From assembly GCA_021776015.1 (NCBI GenBank), contig JAJFGT010000028.1:1-6940 (forward strand): a DNA stretch of 6,940 nucleotides, in the 5' to 3' direction. The notes under the pieces are model-generated. The model did not search any database and was not told the origin of the DNA. It saw only the letters and a list, made by a program, of their open reading frames with translations. This DNA is from Alphaproteobacteria bacterium (GTDB lineage: Bacteria > Pseudomonadota > Alphaproteobacteria > Micavibrionales > Micavibrionaceae). A program made the translations under genes and the position numbers. Shown piece after piece: positions 1 to 5,969 of this stretch. Position 1 is the stretch's first letter; every line of letters starts with the position of its first letter.

Positions 1-141
1 AAAGATAGAGCCTCTCGCCAATCTATGATTGATTCTAAAAAGAATTATGATGCTGTTAATCAAAAATTACGGGATATCTGTGACAAAAAAAGCCCTATAA
101 CAGCAAAAAGAGTTCAAAGAAAAATAGAACCTCATTCTTAA
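1..141 (+). CDS. C-terminal end of an unidentified lysine/arginine-rich protein (5' end outside window)
   Basis: Frame 1 is open from the first base to a TAA at 139-141 and gives 46 residues, ending in ...RKIEPHS. The fragment is strongly basic (K/R-rich, with DKK, SKK and KRVQRK clusters) and hydrophilic, with no membrane segment. I do not recognise a family from this tail. It runs toward tsaB, and the two coding regions overlap by about 3 bases at their stops, so there is no room for a conventional terminator between them. In many alphaproteobacteria tsaB is followed by rimI in the same direction; that is not the case here. The open frame could be fortuitous, but its position abutting the tsaB stop makes a real gene end more likely. 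Confidence 0.5.
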   Translation, partial: KDRASRQSMIDSKKNYDAVNQKLRDICDKKSPITAKRVQRKIEPHS

Positions 142-785
142 TCCTTAGATTTACAAATAATCTCTAAACTCTCCTTTGAAAGTTTTCTATATTTCTTTTG
201 GGATTGAGAAATATCAGCCCCTCGTAAATAAAATGGTTGGGAGCCTCCCTCAGCTATTTTATCAGCACGAACAGCTTCAATCATTCTTTGTGTAAGATGT
301 CTTTGATCAAATTCCAAACTGCCTGCATTTCCAATCAATTCAAGGGTTGGATAGGTTTGAAGAATCTCTTCATATGTTGTCACACATGGCGCCTGTGGCT
401 GATGGTTTAAAATTGCCTGAAAATAAACATCTTGGCGCTTGCTCTCTAAGACGATCCCATAATCAGGTTTATTTTCTATCAAAAGACTTAAAGCTTCAAA
501 GCTGGTCATTCCATACAGGGGAATCTCTCTAGTGCTAGCCAATGTTCGTGCCACAGACAATCCTACGCGCACACCTGTAAAACTTCCTGGCCCTCGTGTT
601 ACACACACACCATTCATATCTTTGAGAGAGACATCAATAACTTCACAAGCCTCCATAATCATTGGTAAAAGCCGTTCTGTCTGTCCGCGCTTCATAGGCT
701 CATAAATTGTGTGCATCTGTCCTCCTGTAGAAACAGATACAGCACAGGCCTCAAGGGCAGTATCAATAGCAAGAAGAGTCGGCAT
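138..785 (-). CDS. tsaB: tRNA threonylcarbamoyladenosine biosynthesis protein TsaB
   Basis: TsaB is the non-catalytic partner of TsaD. With TsaE they transfer the threonylcarbamoyl group from TC-AMP (made by TsaC) to A37 of ANN-decoding tRNAs in the cytoplasm. The 215-residue product is about the usual family length. It starts with the ASKHA-fold strand LLAIDTA (residues 4-10), has QTERLLPMI (35-43) where the family usually has HSERLLP, and carries the hallmark GPGSFTGVR at 65-73. The segment ESKRQDVYFQ follows in the second half. The ATG at 785-783 lies 6 bp after the nfu stop with no strong Shine-Dalgarno sequence, so translation is probably coupled to nfu. It is the last gene of the minus-strand operon; the C-terminal third is the least conserved part, as is usual for the family. 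Confidence 0.95.
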   Translation of the reverse strand: MPTLLAIDTALEACAVSVSTGGQMHTIYEPMKRGQTERLLPMIMEACEVIDVSLKDMNGVCVTRGPGSFTGVRVGLSVARTLASTREIPLYGMTSFEALSLLIENKPDYGIVLESKRQDVYFQAILNHQPQAPCVTTYEEILQTYPTLELIGNAGSLEFDQRHLTQRMIEAVRADKIAEGGSQPFYLRGADISQSQKKYRKLSKESLEIICKSKD

Positions 786-791
786 AGATGG

Positions 792-1355
792 TTATTCCAC
801 AGCTTCTACAGCTTGAACTTCAGGGATATAGTGTTTCATCATCGTTTCAATTCCAGATTTGAGCGTCATTGTTGAACTAGGACAGCCTGAGCATGCCCCT
901 CTCATTCTCAAATAAAGAATACCATCAACAAAACTATCAAATTCAATATCTCCACCATCTTGAGCAACAGCAGGACGAACACGTTCATCTAATAGTGCTA
1001 CAATCTGCTGAACGATTTCATCTTTATAATCAGGTTGAGGTTTTGTAAGATCTTTTTCAAAGAATTCATCATATACAATAGGTTCAACAAATGTGAGATG
1101 TTGCATTAGTGCTGTCATAACTAATGCTTTAAGTTGATCCCAATCGGCCTCTTCTGTTTTTGTCACAGTTACAAAATCATCTGCAATAAAAACTTGAGAA
1201 ACCCCCTTTAATCGGAAAAATCGCTCTGCAAGGGGGGAATAACGTTCAGCCTCTTCAGCCGTGGTAAATTCAGCGGTACGGTTTTCAAGCAAAACCGTAC
1301 CTGGTAAGAATTTTAAACTCTTAGGATTTGGGGTTTGTTCTGTCTGAATAAACAT
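792..1355 (-). CDS. nfu: Nfu/NifU-type iron-sulfur cluster scaffold or carrier protein
   Basis: This protein carries or assembles Fe-S clusters (usually 4Fe-4S) and passes them to apo-enzymes in the cytosol. The 187-residue product has the two-domain layout of alphaproteobacterial and mitochondrial NFU1 proteins. An N-terminal Nfu_N domain begins TEQTPNPKSLKFLPG (residues 5-19). A C-terminal NifU domain contains AQDGGDIEF (131-139) and the cluster-binding motif RGACSGCPSS, with Cys155 and Cys158 as the CxxC ligands. The start ATG shares its A and T with the stop of the upstream gene (TAATG on the minus strand), with no clear Shine-Dalgarno sequence. A small dyad, AGCG-4-CGCT, lies at 1366-1377 just before the start. 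Both features suggest reinitiation or coupling. Association with tsaB downstream is common in alphaproteobacteria. Confidence 0.95.
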   Translation of the reverse strand: MFIQTEQTPNPKSLKFLPGTVLLENRTAEFTTAEEAERYSPLAERFFRLKGVSQVFIADDFVTVTKTEEADWDQLKALVMTALMQHLTFVEPIVYDEFFEKDLTKPQPDYKDEIVQQIVALLDERVRPAVAQDGGDIEFDSFVDGILYLRMRGACSGCPSSTMTLKSGIETMMKHYIPEVQAVEAVE

Positions 1356-2023
1356 TACTGATTAAAGCGATAACGCTCAGTCTTATCTTTAAAACCGATC
1401 GCTCCGCTCGTAGACAGGCTCATATCAGAATTATCTCCCTGAACAAGTTCATGCGTTACTTTCTTTGTCCCCAAAGATTTTAAAATAGATCCAAAATCAG
1501 CATACCAATCATTAAAGATAATACTATCTGCTGAACAATCTAAAATATAGGCTGTTCCATTATACAGCCCTACAGCCAATAATGATGAACGTTGTTGCCC
1601 AGCAACAGGATAAGTTGTCTTATATGAGGCAACGACGGAACTTCCAAAGCCTTGTCCTAAACCCGTTGTTTCCTTAAAATCATGAATCATGACACGATCA
1701 TAAGATGCAAGGTAGTCATCCCAGAATTCTTTACTATAGGCGGTTCGTTGAACAGCTGTTGCAAACTCTATAGGATAAAACTCAAATCGTTTATCTTCTC
1801 TGGACCGAAGACGACATTGTGGTGTGCCTCCATCATCATTGGGAGCTAAAAGCGTGATCACATCGTCAGGTTCTTTATTATTACCTTGGCGCCATGTATC
1901 TGGGTAAGACAAGTTCACACTTGTGGCCGTATCTTGCCATACGAAATAATCTGCTTGAGAAGCGCTCACGCCACCTGCCAAACTTAAACCAAAAACCGAA
2001 AGAAAGAGAGCTATATTTTTCAT
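1355..2023 (-). CDS. Predicted exported protein of unknown function, coupled to nfu
   Basis: I do not recognise a specific family. From the chosen ATG (2023-2021) the product is 222 residues. A typical signal peptide comes first: MKN, then a hydrophobic stretch IALFLSVFGLSLAGG, with likely cleavage after VSA or SQA. The mature part is soluble and mixed alpha/beta-looking. It begins with an aromatic-rich VNLSYPDTWRQ segment that loosely resembles the opening of PsbP/DcrB-like domains; that resemblance is only a guess. Two cysteines (70 and 163 from this start) could form a periplasmic disulfide. In-frame alternative starts are ATG at 2032 and TTG at 2059. I prefer 2023 because it gives the cleanest signal peptide, though no start has a good Shine-Dalgarno sequence (GGA lies 4 bases before this ATG). 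Its stop overlaps the nfu start, so the two are one transcript. In many alphaproteobacteria a different gene, a universal-stress-type protein, sits near this position. Confidence 0.75.
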   Translation of the reverse strand: MKNIALFLSVFGLSLAGGVSASQADYFVWQDTATSVNLSYPDTWRQGNNKEPDDVITLLAPNDDGGTPQCRLRSREDKRFEFYPIEFATAVQRTAYSKEFWDDYLASYDRVMIHDFKETTGLGQGFGSSVVASYKTTYPVAGQQRSSLLAVGLYNGTAYILDCSADSIIFNDWYADFGSILKSLGTKKVTHELVQGDNSDMSLSTSGAIGFKDKTERYRFNQ

Positions 2024-2032
2024 GGAATCCAT

Positions 2033-2218
2033 AATGATACGAGTTACAATAAAATGCAATCTTCAAATTTAAAACAGGGGGCTTTTATAAAGCTCTTGAT
2101 GTTACCTGACTGAATTCTATTAAGATAGAGACCGTTCATTTAGAGCGGATGCCCCAGCTTGCTATTTGTTTCAAAATTAGCTTTACTATTGCTTCGTATA
2201 CACAATTGGAGAGTTTTT
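2033..2218. promoter_or_regulatory. Divergent intergenic region with candidate promoter and small dyads
   Basis: This gap separates the minus-strand nfu operon from the + strand solute-binding-protein gene and must hold both promoters. For the + strand gene, TTGATG (2096-2101) and TATTAA (2118-2123) with a 16-bp spacer form a modest sigma-70-like pair. Two short dyads are visible. One is GGGCTTT-3-AAAGCTC at 2079-2095 (one G-T pair in 7). The other is TCTAT-4-ATAGA at 2116-2129, which overlaps the proposed -10 box and could be an operator. I could not identify a convincing promoter for the minus-strand operon. No tRNA or other RNA gene is visible here. Confidence 0.35.
2208..2211 (+). promoter_or_regulatory. 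Ribosome binding site fixing the start of the solute-binding protein
   Basis: GGAG lies 7 nt before the ATG at 2219. No comparable site precedes the in-frame TTG at 2159. Together with the signal peptide starting exactly at the ATG, this decides the start codon. Confidence 0.75.
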
Positions 2219-3067
2219 ATGAAGTTTTGTATGTCTATGCTTTTGGCGATGTCATTTTTGTTTCTCACCTCTTTCTCTGTTTTTGCGCATGAGGAAGAAG
2301 AAAGTGTTTATGACCGTGTCATGAAATCTGGAAAAATCCGATGTGGGTATGGAGTTTACGATCCCAGCCTAATAAAAGACCCCAATACGGGGGAATTATC
2401 CGGAATATTCTATGAAATTACCAACGAATTAGGGCGACGCTTAGGATTTGAGATCGAATGGGCAGAAGAAGCAGGTTACGGTGTTATAGTAGAAGGTTTT
2501 AGAACAAAACGTTACGATGCCTTTTGCGCAACTGTTTATCCAACACCCGACAGAGTTAAAAGCGCTATGTTTAGCATTCCTCTTTATTATAATATTGTTG
2601 GAGTTTTTGTTCGAGAGGATGACAATCGATTTGATCAAGATTATCTAAAACTCAATAATTCTGATTATACTTTAGCAGTAAAAGATGGTGATATTACTCA
2701 TGCTATTGCAAAATCACGTTTTCCTCATGCAAAGCAAATCAGCATTCCACAAATGGCTCTGACAGTCCAACAACTAATGGAAGTAACATCAGGAAAGGCT
2801 GACGCGACATTTAATGATGTCTATCTCCTTCACCGCTACAACGAAAATAATCCAGAAGGAAAACTAAAGAATGTTGCATTGGGAAATCCATTGAAATACT
2901 TCCCAAATACATTCATGTTGCCTCCTCATGAATCTCAACTCAAACATATATTTGACATCACGCTTTCAGAAATGATCTCTGAAGGGATAATTGCTGATAT
3001 TTTAAAAAAATATGATAGATTGGGCGCTCTTAACATTCCTCCTCGCACACCCTTTGACGTTCCCTAG
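2219..3067 (+). CDS. Periplasmic family-3 solute-binding protein, probably amino-acid binding
   Basis: This is a type II periplasmic binding protein (SBP_bac_3, GlnH/HisJ-like) that would capture a small polar ligand outside the inner membrane. The ATG at 2219 has GGAG at 2208-2211 with 7-nt spacing and gives 282 residues. An in-frame TTG at 2159 is also open but would bury the signal peptide behind 20 extra residues. The signal peptide is MKFCMSMLLAMSFLFLTSFSVFA, probably cut before HEEEE. The mature domain shows GKIRCGYGVYDP, then GELSGIFYEITNELGRRLG, then YDAFCATVYPTPDR, which matches the family pattern ending in TPER, with Arg112 as the likely carboxylate-binding residue. ADATFNDVY supplies an acidic residue (Asp200) near where such proteins bind an amino group. 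No permease or ATPase gene is adjacent, so its transporter is elsewhere or it has a sensory role. Cys42 and Cys103 are unusual at these positions. Confidence 0.85.
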   Translation: MKFCMSMLLAMSFLFLTSFSVFAHEEEESVYDRVMKSGKIRCGYGVYDPSLIKDPNTGELSGIFYEITNELGRRLGFEIEWAEEAGYGVIVEGFRTKRYDAFCATVYPTPDRVKSAMFSIPLYYNIVGVFVREDDNRFDQDYLKLNNSDYTLAVKDGDITHAIAKSRFPHAKQISIPQMALTVQQLMEVTSGKADATFNDVYLLHRYNENNPEGKLKNVALGNPLKYFPNTFMLPPHESQLKHIFDITLSEMISEGIIADILKKYDRLGALNIPPRTPFDVP

Positions 3068-3096
3068 CAAATAATTGCATTGGTCTTATCTTATGA

Positions 3097-3111
3097 TTTG
3101 CTTTGCTTTGC
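3097..3111 (+). repeat. Short tandem repeat, three copies of TTTGC
   Basis: Three perfect head-to-tail copies of the pentamer TTTGC lie between the converging solute-binding-protein and trpS genes, followed directly by TTTT. The 85-bp gap has no strong terminator hairpin on either strand. The repeat may simply be slippage in non-coding DNA. Confidence 0.6.
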
Positions 3112-3152
3112 TTTTAAATTAGAAGGGGTTGGATCAGATAACTATCTCATAA

Positions 3153-4169
3153 TCATTTTTGTGATACGTTGAGAAATCCCATAAGTTCCATTGCATCTTT
3201 TACAACAGGATTAGCCAAAGCATTTGCTTTCTCTGCTCCTTGCCTCAAGATTGTATCAATCTCAGATACATCACCCATCAATTCTGCCATACGTTTTGTA
3301 ATAGGCTCTAAATGTGCAATAGCAACATCGACAAGCATTGGCTTAAACTCTGAAAATTGTTTTCCAGCGATTTCATTCAATATGTCTTCTGACGTCCTAT
3401 CTAATAAAGCAGCATAAATAGCCACTAGATTTTGTGCTTCTGGACGCTCTTTAAGACCTTCTATCGTTTCAGGAAGAGGTTCTGTATCCGTTTTGGCTTT
3501 ACGAATTTTCTTAGCAATTGTATCGGCACTATCCACAAGAGTGATTCGACTCATATCAGAAGGATCAGATTTACTCATTTTCTGTGTTCCATCCCGCAGA
3601 GACATCACACGTGTAGCCTCTCCCATAATATAGGGTTCTGGAGGAACAAAAAATTCTTCCCCGTAACGGTGATTAAATGTTGAAGCAATTTCACGCGCAA
3701 GCTCTAAATGTTGTTTTTGATCTTCTCCCACAGGGACATGTGTCGCCTTATAAATAAGAATATCTGCCGCCATAAGCACAGGATAAGCATATAAGCCTAA
3801 CCCAGATTTTTCTGCATTTTTTCCTGATTTATCCTTAAATTGAGTCATACGGTTGAGTTTTCCAACCTGTGTCATCGTTGCTAACAACCACATCAACTGA
3901 GAATGACCTGCTACCGCAGACTGTGGGAAGATAATAGAGCGCTCAGGATCTACTCCCGCTGCAATATAAGCCGCTGTAATTTCTCGAGTAGAGCGTCTCA
4001 AAGAATCCGGGTCTTGAGGAAGGGTAATCGCATGCAAATCCACAACGCTATAGAGACATTTTGCACCCTCTTTCTGCAAGTTTACCCAGTTTTTAAGAGC
4101 GCCTAAATAATTTCCAAGATGAAGATTATTTGTCGGCTGCATTCCCGATAAAATTATTTTTTGTGACAT
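3153..4169 (-). CDS. trpS: Tryptophan--tRNA ligase (tryptophanyl-tRNA synthetase)
   Basis: This cytoplasmic class I synthetase activates tryptophan with ATP and charges tRNA-Trp. The 338-residue product has the expected length and complete motifs. The HIGH-type signature is in GMQPTNNLHLGNYLGA (His17-Leu-Gly-Asn20). The tryptophan-pocket segment LMAADILIY lies at 132-140, followed by VPVGEDQKQHLELARE (146-160). The KMSKS loop QKMSKSDPSD lies at 196-205. The ATG at 4169 is preceded by AAAGGG (4182-4177, inside the end of murJ) with 7-nt spacing. Only 3 bp separate it from the murJ stop, so the two form an operon, an arrangement seen widely in alphaproteobacteria. Nothing is missing or truncated. 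Confidence 0.98.
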   Translation of the reverse strand: MSQKIILSGMQPTNNLHLGNYLGALKNWVNLQKEGAKCLYSVVDLHAITLPQDPDSLRRSTREITAAYIAAGVDPERSIIFPQSAVAGHSQLMWLLATMTQVGKLNRMTQFKDKSGKNAEKSGLGLYAYPVLMAADILIYKATHVPVGEDQKQHLELAREIASTFNHRYGEEFFVPPEPYIMGEATRVMSLRDGTQKMSKSDPSDMSRITLVDSADTIAKKIRKAKTDTEPLPETIEGLKERPEAQNLVAIYAALLDRTSEDILNEIAGKQFSEFKPMLVDVAIAHLEPITKRMAELMGDVSEIDTILRQGAEKANALANPVVKDAMELMGFLNVSQK

Positions 4170-4172
4170 AAC

Positions 4173-5747
4173 CTAACCCTTTATACTCTTTTCTTTTCTT
4201 ATAAATTTTTTGAATTTTGTGATGGAAAAAACACCCATTAAAGTCACAGAAAATCCGTAACTTATGAATCCACTTATAATCAATGCACCAAAGGCCATTA
4301 ATTTTTGGAACTGTGTTCCTTGCTCAATGGTATCTCCCAACAGAAACCTCATGATACATAAAACAGCCATCATAAAACAAGTTGAAAGAATAATTCTAGG
4401 AAAATGTGTCTTAAACTGGGAATCAGAAACAGTTTCTTCTTTATCCTTAAGCCCTCTTCTCAAAAGAATAAATTGAATCCACGCTACAAGACCTGTTGAA
4501 AGCGCAATTCCGACAACTCCCATAAATTGAGACAAAATAATGGCTAATATAATATTAAGGAGAGTGATTTTAATAGAAATTTTGACAGGAGATATAGTAT
4601 CCTCATTTGCCCAATACACTGTTGAGAAAACTTTTGTCGCAATATAAGCGGGCAAGCCAATCGCGTAACACTGCAAAACCAATGAGGTTATAGCCGTATC
4701 TTCGGCAGTAAAGGCTCCTCGTTCAAAAAGAATTTGGATCAGGATATCAGGAATCACAACTAATGCGGCCGCTGCGGGGAGTGCTAAAAGAAAGCAATAT
4801 TCTAGAGAACGGTTATAAAGCTGATTCGCTTCTTGTTTATTGTCAGAAACCAAGGCTTTTGAAAGAAGAGGAAGAAGTGCTGTCCCCACAGCAATTCCCA
4901 CGACCCCCAAAGGCAATTGATTTAGACGATCTGCATAATAAAGGTAAGAAATAGAACCTGTTTCTAGAAAAGACGCGATCATCATATCTGCGAATAAGTT
5001 AATATGAATAACCCCTGCTCCTACGACCCCTGGCCCCATCAACATCAAAAGTTTTTTAATATCGGGAGACATCTTAGGACGTTGGAAGCGTATTTTTACT
5101 TTTTGACGAACAATAAAAAATAGCATGAAGCATAGCTGGAGAATCCCAGAGACAAAAATCCCCCATGCCAGCGCATGTCCGATAGTTTCTGCATAATTCT
5201 TTCCAATCAGAAGAGCTGCAATCAAAGATAGATTAAAGAGAATAGGAGCGGCAGCAAAAGGACCATAACGCCCATGAGCATTAAGAATACCTCCGAGCAA
5301 TGCGGTCACAGACATAAAGAATAAATAAGGAAATGTAATACGTGAGAGATCAACTGCTAAATCGAATCTCTCCCCTCCATGCTCAAATCCAGGAGCGATT
5401 CCCATGACCACAAGGGGCATAGCCACCACCATGATCAATGTAAAAATAGAAAGCGCGACCACCATAAAAGAAAGTGCCTGTGACGCAAATTGATCGGCTA
5501 ATTCCTGCGCTTCACTTCCCTCTTGAGACTCCAACTTCTTAGAATAAAGAGGGACAAAAGAGACACTAAATGCACCTTCTGCTGTCACTCGACGGAAAAA
5601 ATTAGGGAGCTTCAACGCCACAAAAAACGCATCAGCAACAAAGCTCGCTCCTAAAAAAGCTGCTGTTAAAATATCTCTTATAAATCCAGCAACTCGAGAG
5701 AGCATCGTAAACCCTGCCACTGTTGCCATTGCTTTGATCAGTTTCAT
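4173..5747 (-). CDS. murJ: Lipid II flippase MurJ (MviN)
   Basis: MurJ is an inner-membrane protein of the MOP exporter superfamily that flips lipid II to the periplasmic face for peptidoglycan synthesis. The 524-residue product is highly hydrophobic, with many membrane segments as expected for about 14 helices. Its N-terminus aligns residue for residue with E. coli MurJ at the functional charges Arg18, Arg24, Asp39 and Arg52, in SRVAGFIRD, VADAFFVALKLPN and FFRRVTAEGAFSVSF. The central YADRLNQLPLGVVGIAVGTALLPLLSKAL contains Asp273-Arg274, matching the essential D-R pair in the seventh-eighth helix region of E. coli. The C-terminal tail is basic (KFKKFIRKEKSIKG). The ATG at 5747 has AAGG (5757-5754) 6 nt upstream. 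It is the first gene of the murJ-trpS operon. Confidence 0.97.
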   Translation of the reverse strand: MKLIKAMATVAGFTMLSRVAGFIRDILTAAFLGASFVADAFFVALKLPNFFRRVTAEGAFSVSFVPLYSKKLESQEGSEAQELADQFASQALSFMVVALSIFTLIMVVAMPLVVMGIAPGFEHGGERFDLAVDLSRITFPYLFFMSVTALLGGILNAHGRYGPFAAAPILFNLSLIAALLIGKNYAETIGHALAWGIFVSGILQLCFMLFFIVRQKVKIRFQRPKMSPDIKKLLMLMGPGVVGAGVIHINLFADMMIASFLETGSISYLYYADRLNQLPLGVVGIAVGTALLPLLSKALVSDNKQEANQLYNRSLEYCFLLALPAAAALVVIPDILIQILFERGAFTAEDTAITSLVLQCYAIGLPAYIATKVFSTVYWANEDTISPVKISIKITLLNIILAIILSQFMGVVGIALSTGLVAWIQFILLRRGLKDKEETVSDSQFKTHFPRIILSTCFMMAVLCIMRFLLGDTIEQGTQFQKLMAFGALIISGFISYGFSVTLMGVFSITKFKKFIRKEKSIKG

Positions 5748-5819
5748 ACCAAACCTTATAACACTTTGCCCTCTAAGAGTGAACGCAAAGCTATTAAGTT
5801 TTATTTTAAAGGACTGCTA

Positions 5820-5847
5820 TCTATACGCATTTTAATACACAATTCAA
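5820..5847 (-). promoter_or_regulatory. Candidate sigma-70 promoter for murJ-trpS
   Basis: On the minus strand, TTGAAT (5847-5842) and TATAGA (5825-5820) are separated by 16 bp. Transcription would begin near 5813 and leave a leader of about 65 nt before the murJ ATG. The boxes are good but not perfect, and AT-rich DNA gives chance matches. Confidence 0.4.
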
Positions 5848-5853
5848 AATTAT

Positions 5854-5883
5854 TTGATTTTTAAAGAGTAAATTCCCTATAAT
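5854..5883 (+). promoter_or_regulatory. Promoter for the hsp20-DUF1150 operon
   Basis: TTGATT (5854-5859) and a perfect TATAAT (5878-5883) with an 18-bp spacer make a strong sigma-70-type promoter, with initiation expected near 5890. The -10 box is set in CCCTATAAT, which also resembles the CCTAT-type -10 of alphaproteobacterial RpoH (sigma-32) promoters. The -35 lacks the CTTG of that class (it reads ATTTG). A housekeeping promoter is what is normally found in front of ROSE-controlled genes. The leader would be about 80 nt. Confidence 0.65.
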
Positions 5884-5900
5884 AAGTGTACGATACTTCC

Positions 5901-5969
5901 GTGACGCCTATGATAGGGTTACAGAATAGTTTGATAAGACACTAGCTTGCTTAAGAAAGGAGCTCGACA
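5901..5969 (+). ncRNA. ROSE-like RNA thermometer in the hsp20 5' leader
   Basis: The hsp20 leader can fold into consecutive hairpins. The last (5944-5964) pairs AGCU-U with G-AGCU and CUU with AAG around an AAGA loop, leaving G5949 bulged. It buries the Shine-Dalgarno sequence AAGGAG (5957-5962), which lies 7 nt before the ATG at 5970. The element UUGCU (5947-5951) opposite AGGA is the conserved feature of ROSE thermometers, in which the odd G opposite the Shine-Dalgarno makes the stem melt on heating. Upstream, GUGAC-(G)-CCUA pairs with UAGGGUUAC (5901-5922) in 9 base pairs around a UGA loop. A short GUUU-4-AGAC stem (5929-5940) lies between them. ROSE elements occur before small heat-shock genes, mostly in alpha- and gammaproteobacteria, which matches the gene here. 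Structure was read by eye, not computed. Confidence 0.78.

Noticed and set aside
347..532. Open frame on the + strand inside tsaB
   Set aside because: Lies wholly antisense to a confidently identified gene, has no recognisable domain and no ribosome binding site.
2159..2218. In-frame TTG upstream extension of the binding-protein gene
   Set aside because: No ribosome binding site, and it would place 20 residues with a second hydrophobic stretch before a complete signal peptide that starts at a well-placed ATG with GGAG.
3131..3160. Possible terminator hairpin (AGATAAC-TATCT dyad followed by ATTTTT) between the binding-protein gene and trpS
   Set aside because: The loop would be only two bases, so just four A/T-rich pairs remain; the T-run is five bases and separated from the stem. 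It also lies partly inside trpS.
3169..4106. Three open frames on the + strand inside trpS
   Set aside because: All are antisense shadows of a complete tryptophanyl-tRNA synthetase and show no family features.
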